From positions 1-39,770 of the forward strand of contig NZ_JABXYX010000071.1 in assembly GCF_017982655.1 (NCBI RefSeq): a stretch of 39,770 bases of DNA, given 5' to 3'. The translations under genes and the position numbers were made by a program. Below, piece by piece: positions 16,448 through 23,772 of the stretch. The first letter of the stretch is position 1, and each line of letters opens with the position of its first letter. The notes under the pieces are model-generated. The model saw nothing but the letters and a program-made list of their open reading frames with translations, had not been told where the DNA came from and did no database searches. This stretch comes from Brasilonema sp. CT11 (GTDB taxonomy: Bacteria > Cyanobacteriota > Cyanobacteriia > Cyanobacteriales > Nostocaceae).

Positions 16448-17857
16448 CTACTCAGAAACCGCTTGACATGAACGATTCACTGCTTGAATAGGTAAACGTA
16501 CTCGAAAGCATGTATTCCCTGGTTGAGATTCAAAATGGATGTCACCATGATGTTTGTTAACAACAATACGATAAGCAATTTCTAAACCCAACCCAGTGCC
16601 TTTTCCAACTTCTTTCGTTGTAAAAAATGGTTCAAAAATCCGCGATTGAATTGCTGGTGGAATACCTGCCCCTGTATCAACTATTTCCACAACAAGACAG
16701 TTATTTTCTCTATAAGTACGAATGGTCAAATCGCCTTTACCTTTCATGGCATATATGGCATTGTCAATTAAATTTGTCCACACTTGATTTAGTTCACTGG
16801 CATAAGCACAAATTTTTGGCAGAGTGCGATCAAATTCTCGATTAACAATAATTCCTTTTTTCAGGCAATGATGGAGAATGAGTAAAGTATTTTTAATTCC
16901 GTCATGGATATCTATTTCTTGTAGAGGGGCTTGATCCATATAGGAATAGCCCTTGATAGCTTTCACCAACTCAGAAATGCGAGTGGTACTTTGCTCAATT
17001 TCATGAATCAACCCAAAAGATGAAAGTGTCGCGTCAAGCCATTTAAGAACATGCTCAAGACAGTCAATTGGGACGTTATCAGCAAGAGTATCCAGCTTTT
17101 CTATATCTAATCCAGCGTTGACAAATGTGGGGGCAAATTTCCAACTATTATTAATATCATGGTCTTCCAACCATTCTGTCAGTTCGTCTTCTTTATCACT
17201 ACACGTCAGAGGATCAAGTTTAGGAGAGTGGATGGCATGTTGTGTTGCTTGAGTTTGAATATCAGTAATGAATTTTACCTGTTCTTTAGAGACTAAATTC
17301 AGCTGTAAAGCTAGAGTTTGTAAATTTTGAAAATTTTCGCACAGAAGGCTCGCCGCCCTTTTCGCCGCTGCCCCTGGATTATTCAATTCGTGTGCTAAAC
17401 CTGCTGACATTTTACCCAGCGCTGCCATTTTTTCTTGCTGTCGTAGTTGCGCTTCCACATCTTTGGTTCGTCCTGCCATAGCGGAGAGAATTATGTCAGC
17501 AATCGGCGAACATTCAACGAGGATGTGTCTAAATGTTTCAACGTCAATTTGTAAAACGCGACTGGGTGCGATCGCATGGGCATTAGCAATAGCGCCTGAA
17601 CCTGTCAGCATCGAAAGTTCACCCATGAACTCACCCCGACGATGAATAGCCAGCACTTTCGTTTCAACGCCCACTTGCTTAGTGACTTCAATTTGACCTT
17701 CTAAAACAACATAAAAATGATAGTTTGAGTCGCCTTCACTAAACAGCACATCGCCTATCTTAATAAGTTCTATCTCAGTACCAAACTGCTTCATTTCCTC
17801 CAAAGCATCATCTGGCAATTTAGGAAACAGTGTCATTTGATTTGGATCGTGCAGCAT
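16448..17857 (-). CDS. Sensor histidine kinase with N-terminal CNB-like domain (paralogue 2)
   Basis: 469 residues, same architecture as the kinase ending at 14234. CNB-like fold 8-130 (FYVVLEGQIEVTKQ, FMGELSMLTG), again without the phosphate-binding Arg (AIANAHA in its place). H156 is in SAGLAHELNNPGAA. A long insert contains DPLTCSDKEDEL, DINNSWKFAPTFVNAGLDIE and matches paralogue 1 closely. Second helix about 285-308; then ELNQVWTNLIDNAI, VDTGAGIPP, FEPFFTTKEVGKGTGLGL. Start ATG 17857 has AAGGAG five bases upstream. The frame of a short Phd-like ORF overlaps this start. The insert shared by both paralogues suggests one duplicated sensor type. Confidence 0.88.
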   Translation of the reverse strand: MLHDPNQMTLFPKLPDDALEEMKQFGTEIELIKIGDVLFSEGDSNYHFYVVLEGQIEVTKQVGVETKVLAIHRRGEFMGELSMLTGSGAIANAHAIAPSRVLQIDVETFRHILVECSPIADIILSAMAGRTKDVEAQLRQQEKMAALGKMSAGLAHELNNPGAAAKRAASLLCENFQNLQTLALQLNLVSKEQVKFITDIQTQATQHAIHSPKLDPLTCSDKEDELTEWLEDHDINNSWKFAPTFVNAGLDIEKLDTLADNVPIDCLEHVLKWLDATLSSFGLIHEIEQSTTRISELVKAIKGYSYMDQAPLQEIDIHDGIKNTLLILHHCLKKGIIVNREFDRTLPKICAYASELNQVWTNLIDNAIYAMKGKGDLTIRTYRENNCLVVEIVDTGAGIPPAIQSRIFEPFFTTKEVGKGTGLGLEIAYRIVVNKHHGDIHFESQPGNTCFRVRLPIQAVNRSCQAVSE

Positions 17858-17991
17858 GGTAACTCCTTATATGAAATTTTTTCTAAAATATCTTTAATAA
17901 CTATTGTAATGACTACTTCTTTACTACTGATGTCTGCTTCAATTAACTCAGCCAATTTTTTAGATGCTTCAGCAAGAGTTATTTCTTGCAT
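17833..17991 (-). pseudogene. Phd/YefM-type antitoxin-like ORF, C-terminus lost (copy A)
   Basis: A 52-codon ORF starting MQEITLAEASKKLAELIEA, which closely matches the N-terminal DNA-binding part of Phd-type antitoxins. After residue 25 (SSKEVV) it departs from the family pattern and ends by running 25 bases into kinase 2 in another frame. No toxin gene follows. It is probably a decayed antitoxin that could still bind DNA; it may now serve only as a leader of the kinase gene. A second copy lies exactly 810 bases away. Confidence 0.55.
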
Positions 17992-18115
17992 CGTTGTCAC
18001 TTCTGAGTTTATAATTCATACTTAGAGCAAAAATTAGTTGTTTGATGCAACAATTTCAGTTTAGTTTATCGAACTGACAGATGAGTGAGTTAAGTAGAAG
18101 ACGATATATATTCAT
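17911..18115. repeat. Direct repeat copy A (partner 18721-18925)
   Basis: Aligns without gaps to 18721-18925 at an exact 810-base offset. The stretch 18001-18115 differs at 6 of 115 positions (about 95% identical); the antitoxin-coding part is less similar. It includes the last codons of the GNAT gene ending at 18090. Confidence 0.8.
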
Positions 18116-18695
18116 ATCGATACTCATGGCTGACAGATCCTTTAAAAAAGTCCGCGTTTTCTTTTGTGGACACGTACTTAAAACCAAGTGATTTAATGAG
18201 TTCAATGGATGCGACGTTACGAGTGTCAATCTGGACTGCCACAATCTTAACTTGATAATCATTGAAAAGATGATTGAGCAGTTGTAAACATCCTTCCTTT
18301 GCATAACCTTGTTGCCAGAATTGTGGGAAAATCATGTAGGCGATAAGCCCTTGGCTTGACGCTAGCCCCGAAGGGGGCGCTTCGCAAACGCGTATCGCAG
18401 CTATTTGGTTGGCATATACTGTTGCTTGCAATGTTCCAATATATGTTTCAAATTGGCGAAGACGAATAGCCCAATTTAGCCATGCTTCTTGCCCGTCAGG
18501 AGAAAGTCTTGAAGATAGCGCACGATATCGAGCCTGCAAAACTTGCAATGATATAGGAGGCTCCTGTGGGATAAACTGATAAAGCCTTTCATCCTGCAAT
18601 TGCCTGTAGATATGTGCTGCATGAGATACCATCAGTGGCTCAAGCAACAGTTGTGAAGTCTCAAGTGTTGTTTCAGGTGCAATCAATTTCATCAT
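18090..18695 (-). CDS. GNAT-family N-acetyltransferase carrying a repeat-encoded insert
   Basis: 201 residues from ATG 18695. A GTG at 18737 would overlap an antitoxin remnant and is less likely. GNAT features: TSQLLLEPLMVSHAAHIYRQ at the start, IAYMIFPQFWQQGYAKEGC (motif A region), NVASIELIKSLGFKYV near the end. RimJ-like; substrate unknown. Residues about 100-116 (AIRVCEAPPSGLASSQG) come from a GC-rich Nostoc repeat that lies in frame between two normally adjacent GNAT segments. The gene sits between two direct repeats, and its last codons (SSST-stop) are part of copy A. Confidence 0.8.
   Translation of the reverse strand: MMKLIAPETTLETSQLLLEPLMVSHAAHIYRQLQDERLYQFIPQEPPISLQVLQARYRALSSRLSPDGQEAWLNWAIRLRQFETYIGTLQATVYANQIAAIRVCEAPPSGLASSQGLIAYMIFPQFWQQGYAKEGCLQLLNHLFNDYQVKIVAVQIDTRNVASIELIKSLGFKYVSTKENADFFKGSVSHEYRYEYISSST
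18355..18402 (-). repeat. Nostoc-type repeat in frame inside the GNAT gene
   Basis: Contains GCCCC GAAG GGGGC (18365-18378), a perfect 5-bp hairpin, then GCTTCGCAAACGCG. Related GC-rich blocks occur at about 4870-5030, 19026-19173, 22553-22584 and 38985-39042. The frame remains open through it. Confidence 0.6.
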
Positions 18696-18705
18696 TGTAC
18701 TGTTG

Positions 18706-18801
18706 TTATGAGGTATTAATGATAATTTCTTCGCCACTGATCACTGCCTCGATTAATTCTGGCAAATTTTTAGATGCTTCAATGAGAGTTATTTATTGCA
18801 T
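18706..18801 (-). pseudogene. Phd-type antitoxin remnant with early stop (copy B)
   Basis: Reads M-Q-stop-ITLIEASKNLPELIEAVISGEEIII and ends after 31 codons. Codon 3 is TAA where copy A has GAA, a single-base change. The remaining sequence is closer to the Phd consensus (SGEEIII) than copy A. The start of the downstream GNAT gene overlaps or abuts it. Confidence 0.65.
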
Positions 18802-18925
18802 GGTTGTCACTTCTGAGTTTATAATTCATACTTACATCAAAAATTAGTTGTTTGATGCAACAACTTCAGTTTAGTTTATCGAACTGGCAGATGAGTGAGT
18901 TAAGTAGAAGACGACATACATTCAT
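18721..18925. repeat. Direct repeat copy B (partner 17911-18115)
   Basis: Gap-free partner of copy A. Its outer end (codons SSST-stop) is fused to an IS5-type transposase remnant, where copy A is fused to the intact GNAT gene. Confidence 0.8.
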
Positions 18926-19302
18926 GTAGCACTAAGCCTAAAGTATCCAGTGTTAGAAATCGTTTGCGTCCCTTAACCTTTTTACCCGCATCATAACCGA
19001 CTGCTTGACTTACCATAGCTGCACTTTTAACGTCTCGGCTCCGCTCGACGTTAAAGCTGAGCGAAGTCGTTGGCGCAGCGTGTCCGTTCGGCTTTGCCGT
19101 GCCCGTAAGCGCAAGCGCACGCCAAGGGCGAACGCGCAGCGTGTCCCTTTGGGACTCAGGGCTCAGGACTCAGCTTTAACACTTTGGCTGTCCACGATTG
19201 CTTCTGATGGACTTGGCTCACGATAGTTAGCAACCCTGGTCTACTCCCGCAATAGGAGCGTGTATTCTTACCCAGGTTCCATCAAGCCGCCAATTACGCT
19301 CA
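18926..19302 (-). pseudogene. IS5-family transposase remnant split by a repeat block
   Basis: Minus-strand pieces read WRLDGTWVRIH, then in another frame REPSPSEAIVDSQSVKAE, then after a GC-rich block VSQAVGYDAGKKVKGRKR and FLTLDTLGLVL. These are consecutive blocks of IS5-group DDE transposases (Asp in VDSQSVK). Frame changes, the block and the abrupt end at the direct repeat show it is dead. It begins directly after the stop codon of the phytochelatin-synthase-like gene. Confidence 0.75.
19026..19173. repeat. Composite Nostoc repeat block with heptamers
   Basis: GC-rich palindromic pieces (CGGCTCCGCTCGACG, GCGCAGCGTGTCC twice, CGTAAGCGCAAGCGCACGCC) end in three heptamers GACTCAG, GGCTCAG, GACTCAG at 19153-19173. 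It is inserted inside the IS5 remnant. Confidence 0.65.
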
Positions 19303-20040
19303 TTAATTTTTACTAACAAATACAAATCCTCGACTCTTACCAGAAGCTGAGTCAGTCGTTGCGATCGCCTTCCATAAATCTGCTGTTTTCACCCAAACTG
19401 GTGGATATTTGTAACGAGAAACATCCATAATTAAAAATCTATCTGTTTTTTCGTTATACGCTGCTAGAGGTGATATATGTCCACCTTTTTCTTGTCCAAT
19501 TTCTTTACGTAAATAATTAACTAAAACGAAATTCCCTGGCTGTTTCAAATTTTCTGATGCCAGTTTTTTAAAATCTTGTAGATTAGTATCAGTCGCGTGG
19601 TAAACCTTGACTTTCACACCATGACTTCCTAATAATTGTCCCATTTGATCTAACGTCATACCCATACGAGAAACAATCTCGGGTGCTAAGACTTTTCGGG
19701 TAGCTTCGTTTGTAAAAAAGTTTTCTTGAGTAAACACGTGGTAAGGAGAATACTGGGGCGCTTCTGGTGCTGGAATTTGCAAACCATTAAGCACCATCAC
19801 AATACTAGCCACTCCACAATATGCCTGATTGTTTTGGGTAACAAACTGCATACTGAGTGGAAAGAAATCTTCTTTTGATTGACTTTCTAATAATAATTTT
19901 TCTCCTTCCGGCGAATTGAAGGCAATTAAAGTTTTAGGCAAAGTGAGTGTTTGAGCAAAGACACTTCCAGCAGCAATAATAGTACCTATGATCAAAGCAT
20001 TGAAAGGTAATTTGCTTGTTTTGAGTAAAATCTTCTTCAT
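19303..20040 (-). CDS. Phytochelatin-synthase-like cysteine peptidase, exported
   Basis: 245 residues. Residues 5-29 form a signal peptide ending SVFAQ. The papain-like catalytic triad of the short prokaryotic PCS family is complete: C75 (QAYCGVAS), H188 (GGHISPLAAY) and D206 (FLIMDVSRYKYPPVWV). The characterised Nostoc homologue of this length mainly hydrolyses glutathione to gamma-glutamylcysteine and only weakly makes phytochelatins. The C-terminal metal-sensing domain of plant enzymes is absent, as usual. It follows the ABC substrate-binding gene by 69 bases on the same strand. Confidence 0.92.
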   Translation of the reverse strand: MKKILLKTSKLPFNALIIGTIIAAGSVFAQTLTLPKTLIAFNSPEGEKLLLESQSKEDFFPLSMQFVTQNNQAYCGVASIVMVLNGLQIPAPEAPQYSPYHVFTQENFFTNEATRKVLAPEIVSRMGMTLDQMGQLLGSHGVKVKVYHATDTNLQDFKKLASENLKQPGNFVLVNYLRKEIGQEKGGHISPLAAYNEKTDRFLIMDVSRYKYPPVWVKTADLWKAIATTDSASGKSRGFVFVSKN

Positions 20041-20109
20041 AGTAATCCGTTCTGAAAGAATTTATAATAAGTAAACTCTACCAGAACGAGTGACGCATGA
20101 GGATGATGA

Positions 20110-21000
20110 TTAGGCTAAACCGTTGGCTTTGCGAAACTCGCTGACAACTTCCTTAACATCACGTAACTCGGCTTCAACCAAGTTGTTTAAGTGGCGCATT
20201 TCATCTGCCGAAATTTTTCCACTAAGTTGGGCGATCGCCTTCCTAACTTCCGGATACTTTTGCAATGTTTCTTTCCGTACTATTGGAGTTGCTTCATAAG
20301 GTGGAAAATACTGTTTATCATCTTTTAGGACAACTAAACCTAAGCGAGATATTTGCCCATCAGTAGAATTTGCACTTATGATATTGACTTGCTTTTGTAA
20401 AAGCGCACGGTATAGCAATCCCAAATCCATAATCCGAGGAGACTGGGCAAAGCGTAAACCGTAGGTTTTAGACAATCCAGGGAAACCATCTTCCCTGTCC
20501 ATAAATTCGTAACCAAAAGCAGCTCGCCACTGAGGTGCATATTGAGCCGCTTCAGAGAGAGTTTGAATATTATAACGTCTTGCCTCTTCACCCCTTATGA
20601 TCATCGCAAACGTATTTTCAAAACCCAAAGATTTCATCACTTCCAAATTAAATTGCTGGGCATAAGCTTGTTTTAACCGTTGATAAACCTCTTTTGGATC
20701 GTTAATTACTTTTTGTTTTAAAATAGCAGTGAAAGCCGTACCTGTATACTCAACATAAGCATCAATTTTGCCAGTAGTTATAGCTTGATGACAAACAAAG
20801 GTACCAAGCAAGTCGCGTCGGTCAACTTTTAAATTCGTTGTTGCTTCGATTTGCTGTGCTAAAAGTTCACTTAAAATAGCCTGCTCACCAAGACCTTTAG
20901 AAGCAACAACAATATCACCACCACTTTTATTAAGCTGGCAGCTGACAATCCCTATTACCAAAGCAAAAGTTACAAGGAAAAAGGTGATTTTTTTTCTCAT
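20110..21000 (-). CDS. Glycine betaine/choline-type ABC transporter, substrate-binding lipoprotein
   Basis: 296 residues with a lipoprotein signal (lipobox IVSC, Cys21). The mature part fits the OpuAC/OsmF type-II binding fold: IVVASKGLGEQAILSELLAQ at the start, DAYVEYTGTAF, and LGLVVLKDDKQYFPPYEATPIV. The family binds betaine, choline or carnitine through an aromatic cage. The specific ligand cannot be read. It follows the permease by 23 bases, completing an ATPase-permease-binding protein operon. Confidence 0.88.
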   Translation of the reverse strand: MRKKITFFLVTFALVIGIVSCQLNKSGGDIVVASKGLGEQAILSELLAQQIEATTNLKVDRRDLLGTFVCHQAITTGKIDAYVEYTGTAFTAILKQKVINDPKEVYQRLKQAYAQQFNLEVMKSLGFENTFAMIIRGEEARRYNIQTLSEAAQYAPQWRAAFGYEFMDREDGFPGLSKTYGLRFAQSPRIMDLGLLYRALLQKQVNIISANSTDGQISRLGLVVLKDDKQYFPPYEATPIVRKETLQKYPEVRKAIAQLSGKISADEMRHLNNLVEAELRDVKEVVSEFRKANGLA

Positions 21001-21023
21001 CTATTTATCTTCTTCAATTCGTT

Positions 21024-21665
21024 CTATTTTTTCGTCACTTTAAATTTTCCTTCCAACCAGCCAATAGTAAAATCAGCCAACAAAGCAATAGCGGCTGCAG
21101 GAATTGCACCAGCTAAAATTAACTCATTATTAACTGTTACAATACCACGAAAAATCAACTCTCCTAAACCACCAGCACCAATCGCCGCAGCTATAGTTGC
21201 AATCCCTATTCCAATCACTGTTGCCACGCGCACTCCTGCTAAGATAACACTCAAGGCCAAAGGAATCTCCACTTGAAGCAACAGTTGTTTATCAGTCATT
21301 CCCATCCCTCGCCCAGCTTCTATTATGGCTGGATCAACACCAATAATACCGGTATAAGTATTCCGAATAAGTGGTAACAGAGAATACAAAGTTAGGGCTA
21401 CAGCTGCGGGGACTGTTCCAATTCCACCGATCACAGGTATGGGGATAAGCAAGCCAAACAGTGCTAAACTCGGAACAGTTTGCATAATATTTGCAATACC
21501 AAGAATTGGTGCCCGGAGATTCTGCTGGCGAGTAATTAGTATACCAAGTGGAATACCTATCAAAGCTGCGATCCCGATAGAAATTCCTACCAACAGCAAA
21601 TGTTCCAAACTATGTTCCAAGATTTGCGAAGCATATTTTATCAAAAAGAAGTTGTTGATGTTCAT
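21024..21665 (-). CDS. ABC transporter permease (ProW/OpuBB-like)
   Basis: 213 residues with about six hydrophobic helices. The EAA loop is readable as IIEAGRGMGMTDKQLLLQVEIPLALSVI near 115-140, where it contacts the ATPase. The start ATG overlaps the ATPase stop as ATGA, implying translational coupling. A single permease gene implies a homodimer. The small size is typical of osmoprotectant permeases lacking a fused binding domain. Confidence 0.9.
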   Translation of the reverse strand: MNINNFFLIKYASQILEHSLEHLLLVGISIGIAALIGIPLGILITRQQNLRAPILGIANIMQTVPSLALFGLLIPIPVIGGIGTVPAAVALTLYSLLPLIRNTYTGIIGVDPAIIEAGRGMGMTDKQLLLQVEIPLALSVILAGVRVATVIGIGIATIAAAIGAGGLGELIFRGIVTVNNELILAGAIPAAAIALLADFTIGWLEGKFKVTKK

Positions 21666-22411
21666 AGGGCTGGTTTAAGACATTGCAGAAATGCGAGTGC
21701 TTCTGGGTGTTGAGAACCCTGAAATTCCTCTGGTGTACCCAACACTACTAATTTTCCTCCATCCATTAACCCAATTCTTGATGCCAACAGAAATGCTTCT
21801 TGGATATCGTGAGTGACAAACACAACTGTCTTACCGAGTTCCTGCTGTAACCGTTTAAATTCTTGTTGCAGTTCTAAACGCGTGATTGGATCGAGTGCGC
21901 CAAAAGGTTCATCCATCAACAACACTGGCGGATCTGCAGCTAGCGCCCTTGCGACACCAACTCGTTGTCTTTGCCCTCCTGAAAGTTCATGTGGATATCT
22001 TTGAGCAAATTTTTCTGGTTCTAAACCAACTAAATCCAACAATTCACGAACTCGCGTTTGAATCTGTTTGGGTTTCCAACCTTGCAAAGATGGAACTAAA
22101 CCCACATTACGTTCCACTGTAAAATGGGGAAATAAACCTGTTTCTTGAATCACATAACCGATCTTGCGCCTAAGTCTAATTTGATCCCATTGAGTTGTGG
22201 GAATGCCATCAAATACTACCTCGCCTTGTGTAGGTATAAATAGGCGATTGATTAATTTCATTGTCGTAGTTTTGCCACTACCACTACGTCCTAGTAGTAT
22301 CAGTGCCTCTCCCTGATGGATAGTAAAATTGAGGTTTGATACCAAAGGTCGATTATTCCGGCTAAAGGTGACATTGTCGAATTCGACAGCAATTTGGTTG
22401 TCTTGCGACAT
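21662..22411 (-). CDS. ABC transporter ATP-binding protein (ProV/OpuBA-like)
   Basis: 249 residues. Walker A GRSGSGKTT (41-49), Q-loop YVIQETGLFPH, signature ELSGGQRQRVG (142-152), Walker B VLLMDEPFG (163-171), and switch His in VFVTHDIQEAF. The C-terminal CBS domains that sense ionic strength in some OpuA proteins are missing. First gene of the three-gene operon, and likely followed by the phytochelatin-synthase-like gene. Confidence 0.92.
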   Translation of the reverse strand: MSQDNQIAVEFDNVTFSRNNRPLVSNLNFTIHQGEALILLGRSGSGKTTTMKLINRLFIPTQGEVVFDGIPTTQWDQIRLRRKIGYVIQETGLFPHFTVERNVGLVPSLQGWKPKQIQTRVRELLDLVGLEPEKFAQRYPHELSGGQRQRVGVARALAADPPVLLMDEPFGALDPITRLELQQEFKRLQQELGKTVVFVTHDIQEAFLLASRIGLMDGGKLVVLGTPEEFQGSQHPEALAFLQCLKPAL

Positions 22412-22853
22412 GGGTAACTTACAAGGTGGTTTTCTGTCATTATCTTCTGATTTTAGTCATATGCGGAATTCGATACTGCTGTAGTAACTGAACTCTTCAG
22501 ACAGTCGTACTTTCAATATGACTTCAGAACTTACGCATTTCAACGTAATTCCGTCCGCAGCGAGCGACAGCGTGCGCTGCGGACATTCTCCCTTGTTGCG
22601 TAAGTCCTGGCGTTGTTAGGTAACAAATGATTTGTCTTGTTATCAAACAAGTGTCGTAAAGGTGTTGAGTAGATGTCGTTTTCACCTAAGGTGTGTTTTA
22701 CATAATGGTTTTTTAGATATTTAAAAGGCAAGAAAACCAGAAAACAATGTTATCTATTTGGCGAATCCCTGATAGAGCGTGACTATATAAGCATTATCTT
22801 AAGCGACACTAAAAACGTTAATAACGACAAATAATTTGTTACTCCACATCAGT
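22412..22853. other. Intergenic region with a MITE-like element
   Basis: About 440 bases upstream of the ABC operon. It contains the element at 22529-22605 and otherwise AT-rich sequence with no convincing gene or RNA. Confidence 0.5.
22529..22605. mobile_element. MITE-like element, second copy of ACTTACGCA/TGCGTAAGT ends
   Basis: Ends GAACTTACGCAT and TTGCGTAAGTCCTG match those at 11067-11155. The core differs: here it carries a perfect 10-bp hairpin GTCCGCAGCG / CGCTGCGGAC (22553-22562 and 22575-22584), a Nostoc-type repeat. Confidence 0.6.
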
Positions 22854-22887
22854 AAGAGCAATCAAATCTGATCGTTTGATTGCTCTT
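22854..22887. terminator. Perfect 13-bp hairpin spanning the sod stop codon
   Basis: AAGAGCAATCAAA (22854-22866) and TTTGATTGCTCTT (22875-22887) pair without mismatch around an 8-nt loop. The TGA of the superoxide dismutase gene (22862-22864) lies in the stem. There is no T-run on the minus strand, so it may stabilise the mRNA end rather than terminate on its own. Confidence 0.5.
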
Positions 22888-23479
22888 GTCCAGAATCATG
22901 AGTTACTATTCCACAGGCTAAGCGTCCACCACCAGCTTCTGCTGCTGTTCCGCCCGCTTTTTGCTGATCCGGTAATAAGTGAATAATGACTGCACTACCA
23001 TTTTCGTCAAACACACTCACCGGACCTTCACTAAGGGTGACTCGACTAGTGAGCACATTGTATGTTGCCTGTCCCTGCTCATCCACCACTAGGTTTGGCA
23101 AGTCACCTAAATGATATGGATGGTTTGCTTCTACTGGAAGTTCCGAACCAAAGGGACCAGGATCAAAGTGTCCACCTGTGGTGCTAAAAGCAGGTTGGGC
23201 ATTTGGTTCGCACACGCCTGCGGCATGAATGTGGAGTCCGTGCAAACCGGGAGTTAGGGTTGCTGGATTGCCTTGAATATTACCTTGGATTCGTACCAAT
23301 CCATTATTTCGCTGCTTCAAGATTAGCGTGCCACTAATATCTGTACCTGTAAGCTCAACTCGTGCTCCTATAGAACTCTGCGCTATGCTGGGTTGCCCTA
23401 ATGTAAGTGTGTAAATCAGCATCAAGCAAACAGAGACTGCGAAAATAAACAGAGATTTTTTTGGTGAAAACTTAATCAC
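22862..23479 (-). CDS. sodC: Cu/Zn superoxide dismutase, exported
   Basis: 205 residues with an N-terminal signal/anchor (10-34, ending SIAQ). Metal ligands are visible: H83 and H85 (GLHIHAAGVC), H104 (GGHFDP), H120/H123 and D126 (HPYHLGDLPN), H167 (VIIHLLPDQ). C90 and C189 (GGRLACGI) form the conserved disulfide. It disproportionates superoxide outside the cytoplasm. GTG 23479 is the start because AGGAGGT lies four bases upstream. The C-terminal coding sequence forms one arm of a perfect hairpin. Confidence 0.92.
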   Translation of the reverse strand: MIKFSPKKSLFIFAVSVCLMLIYTLTLGQPSIAQSSIGARVELTGTDISGTLILKQRNNGLVRIQGNIQGNPATLTPGLHGLHIHAAGVCEPNAQPAFSTTGGHFDPGPFGSELPVEANHPYHLGDLPNLVVDEQGQATYNVLTSRVTLSEGPVSVFDENGSAVIIHLLPDQQKAGGTAAEAGGGRLACGIVTHDSGQEQSNDQI

Positions 23480-23772
23480 TATGACCTCCTACGTTAATAG
23501 TAGATAACTTGATTTAGATTCTACACTTGGGTGGTATCCGAGTTGAATAGATAGTATTTTATAAATTTTCAATAAACAAAATATACAAGATATATACTGT
23601 CAAAAAAGTATTAAGTCAAATTAGCTTCATGTAAAATTTAATCTAGCTTTATTTTTAATTAACTGCCCCAAATTATACTGGTTGCAAACGAGCACATCTT
23701 GGCAAAAAAATTAGCATTAGCTAGTACAAAAATTTGTCAATAAAACCAGAATAATTGAAAAAGAAATGAGCC

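Noticed and set aside
17833-18695. Idea that the Phd-like ORF and the GNAT gene form a working toxin-antitoxin pair
   Set aside because: Known GNAT toxins pair with ribbon-helix-helix antitoxins, not Phd; the antitoxin copies are degraded, and the GNAT resembles RimJ-type enzymes. Kept only as a remnant observation.
19005-19226. 73-codon plus-strand frame
   Set aside because: It is the antisense reading of an IS5 remnant and a GC-rich repeat block; Arg-rich composition reflects the repeat.
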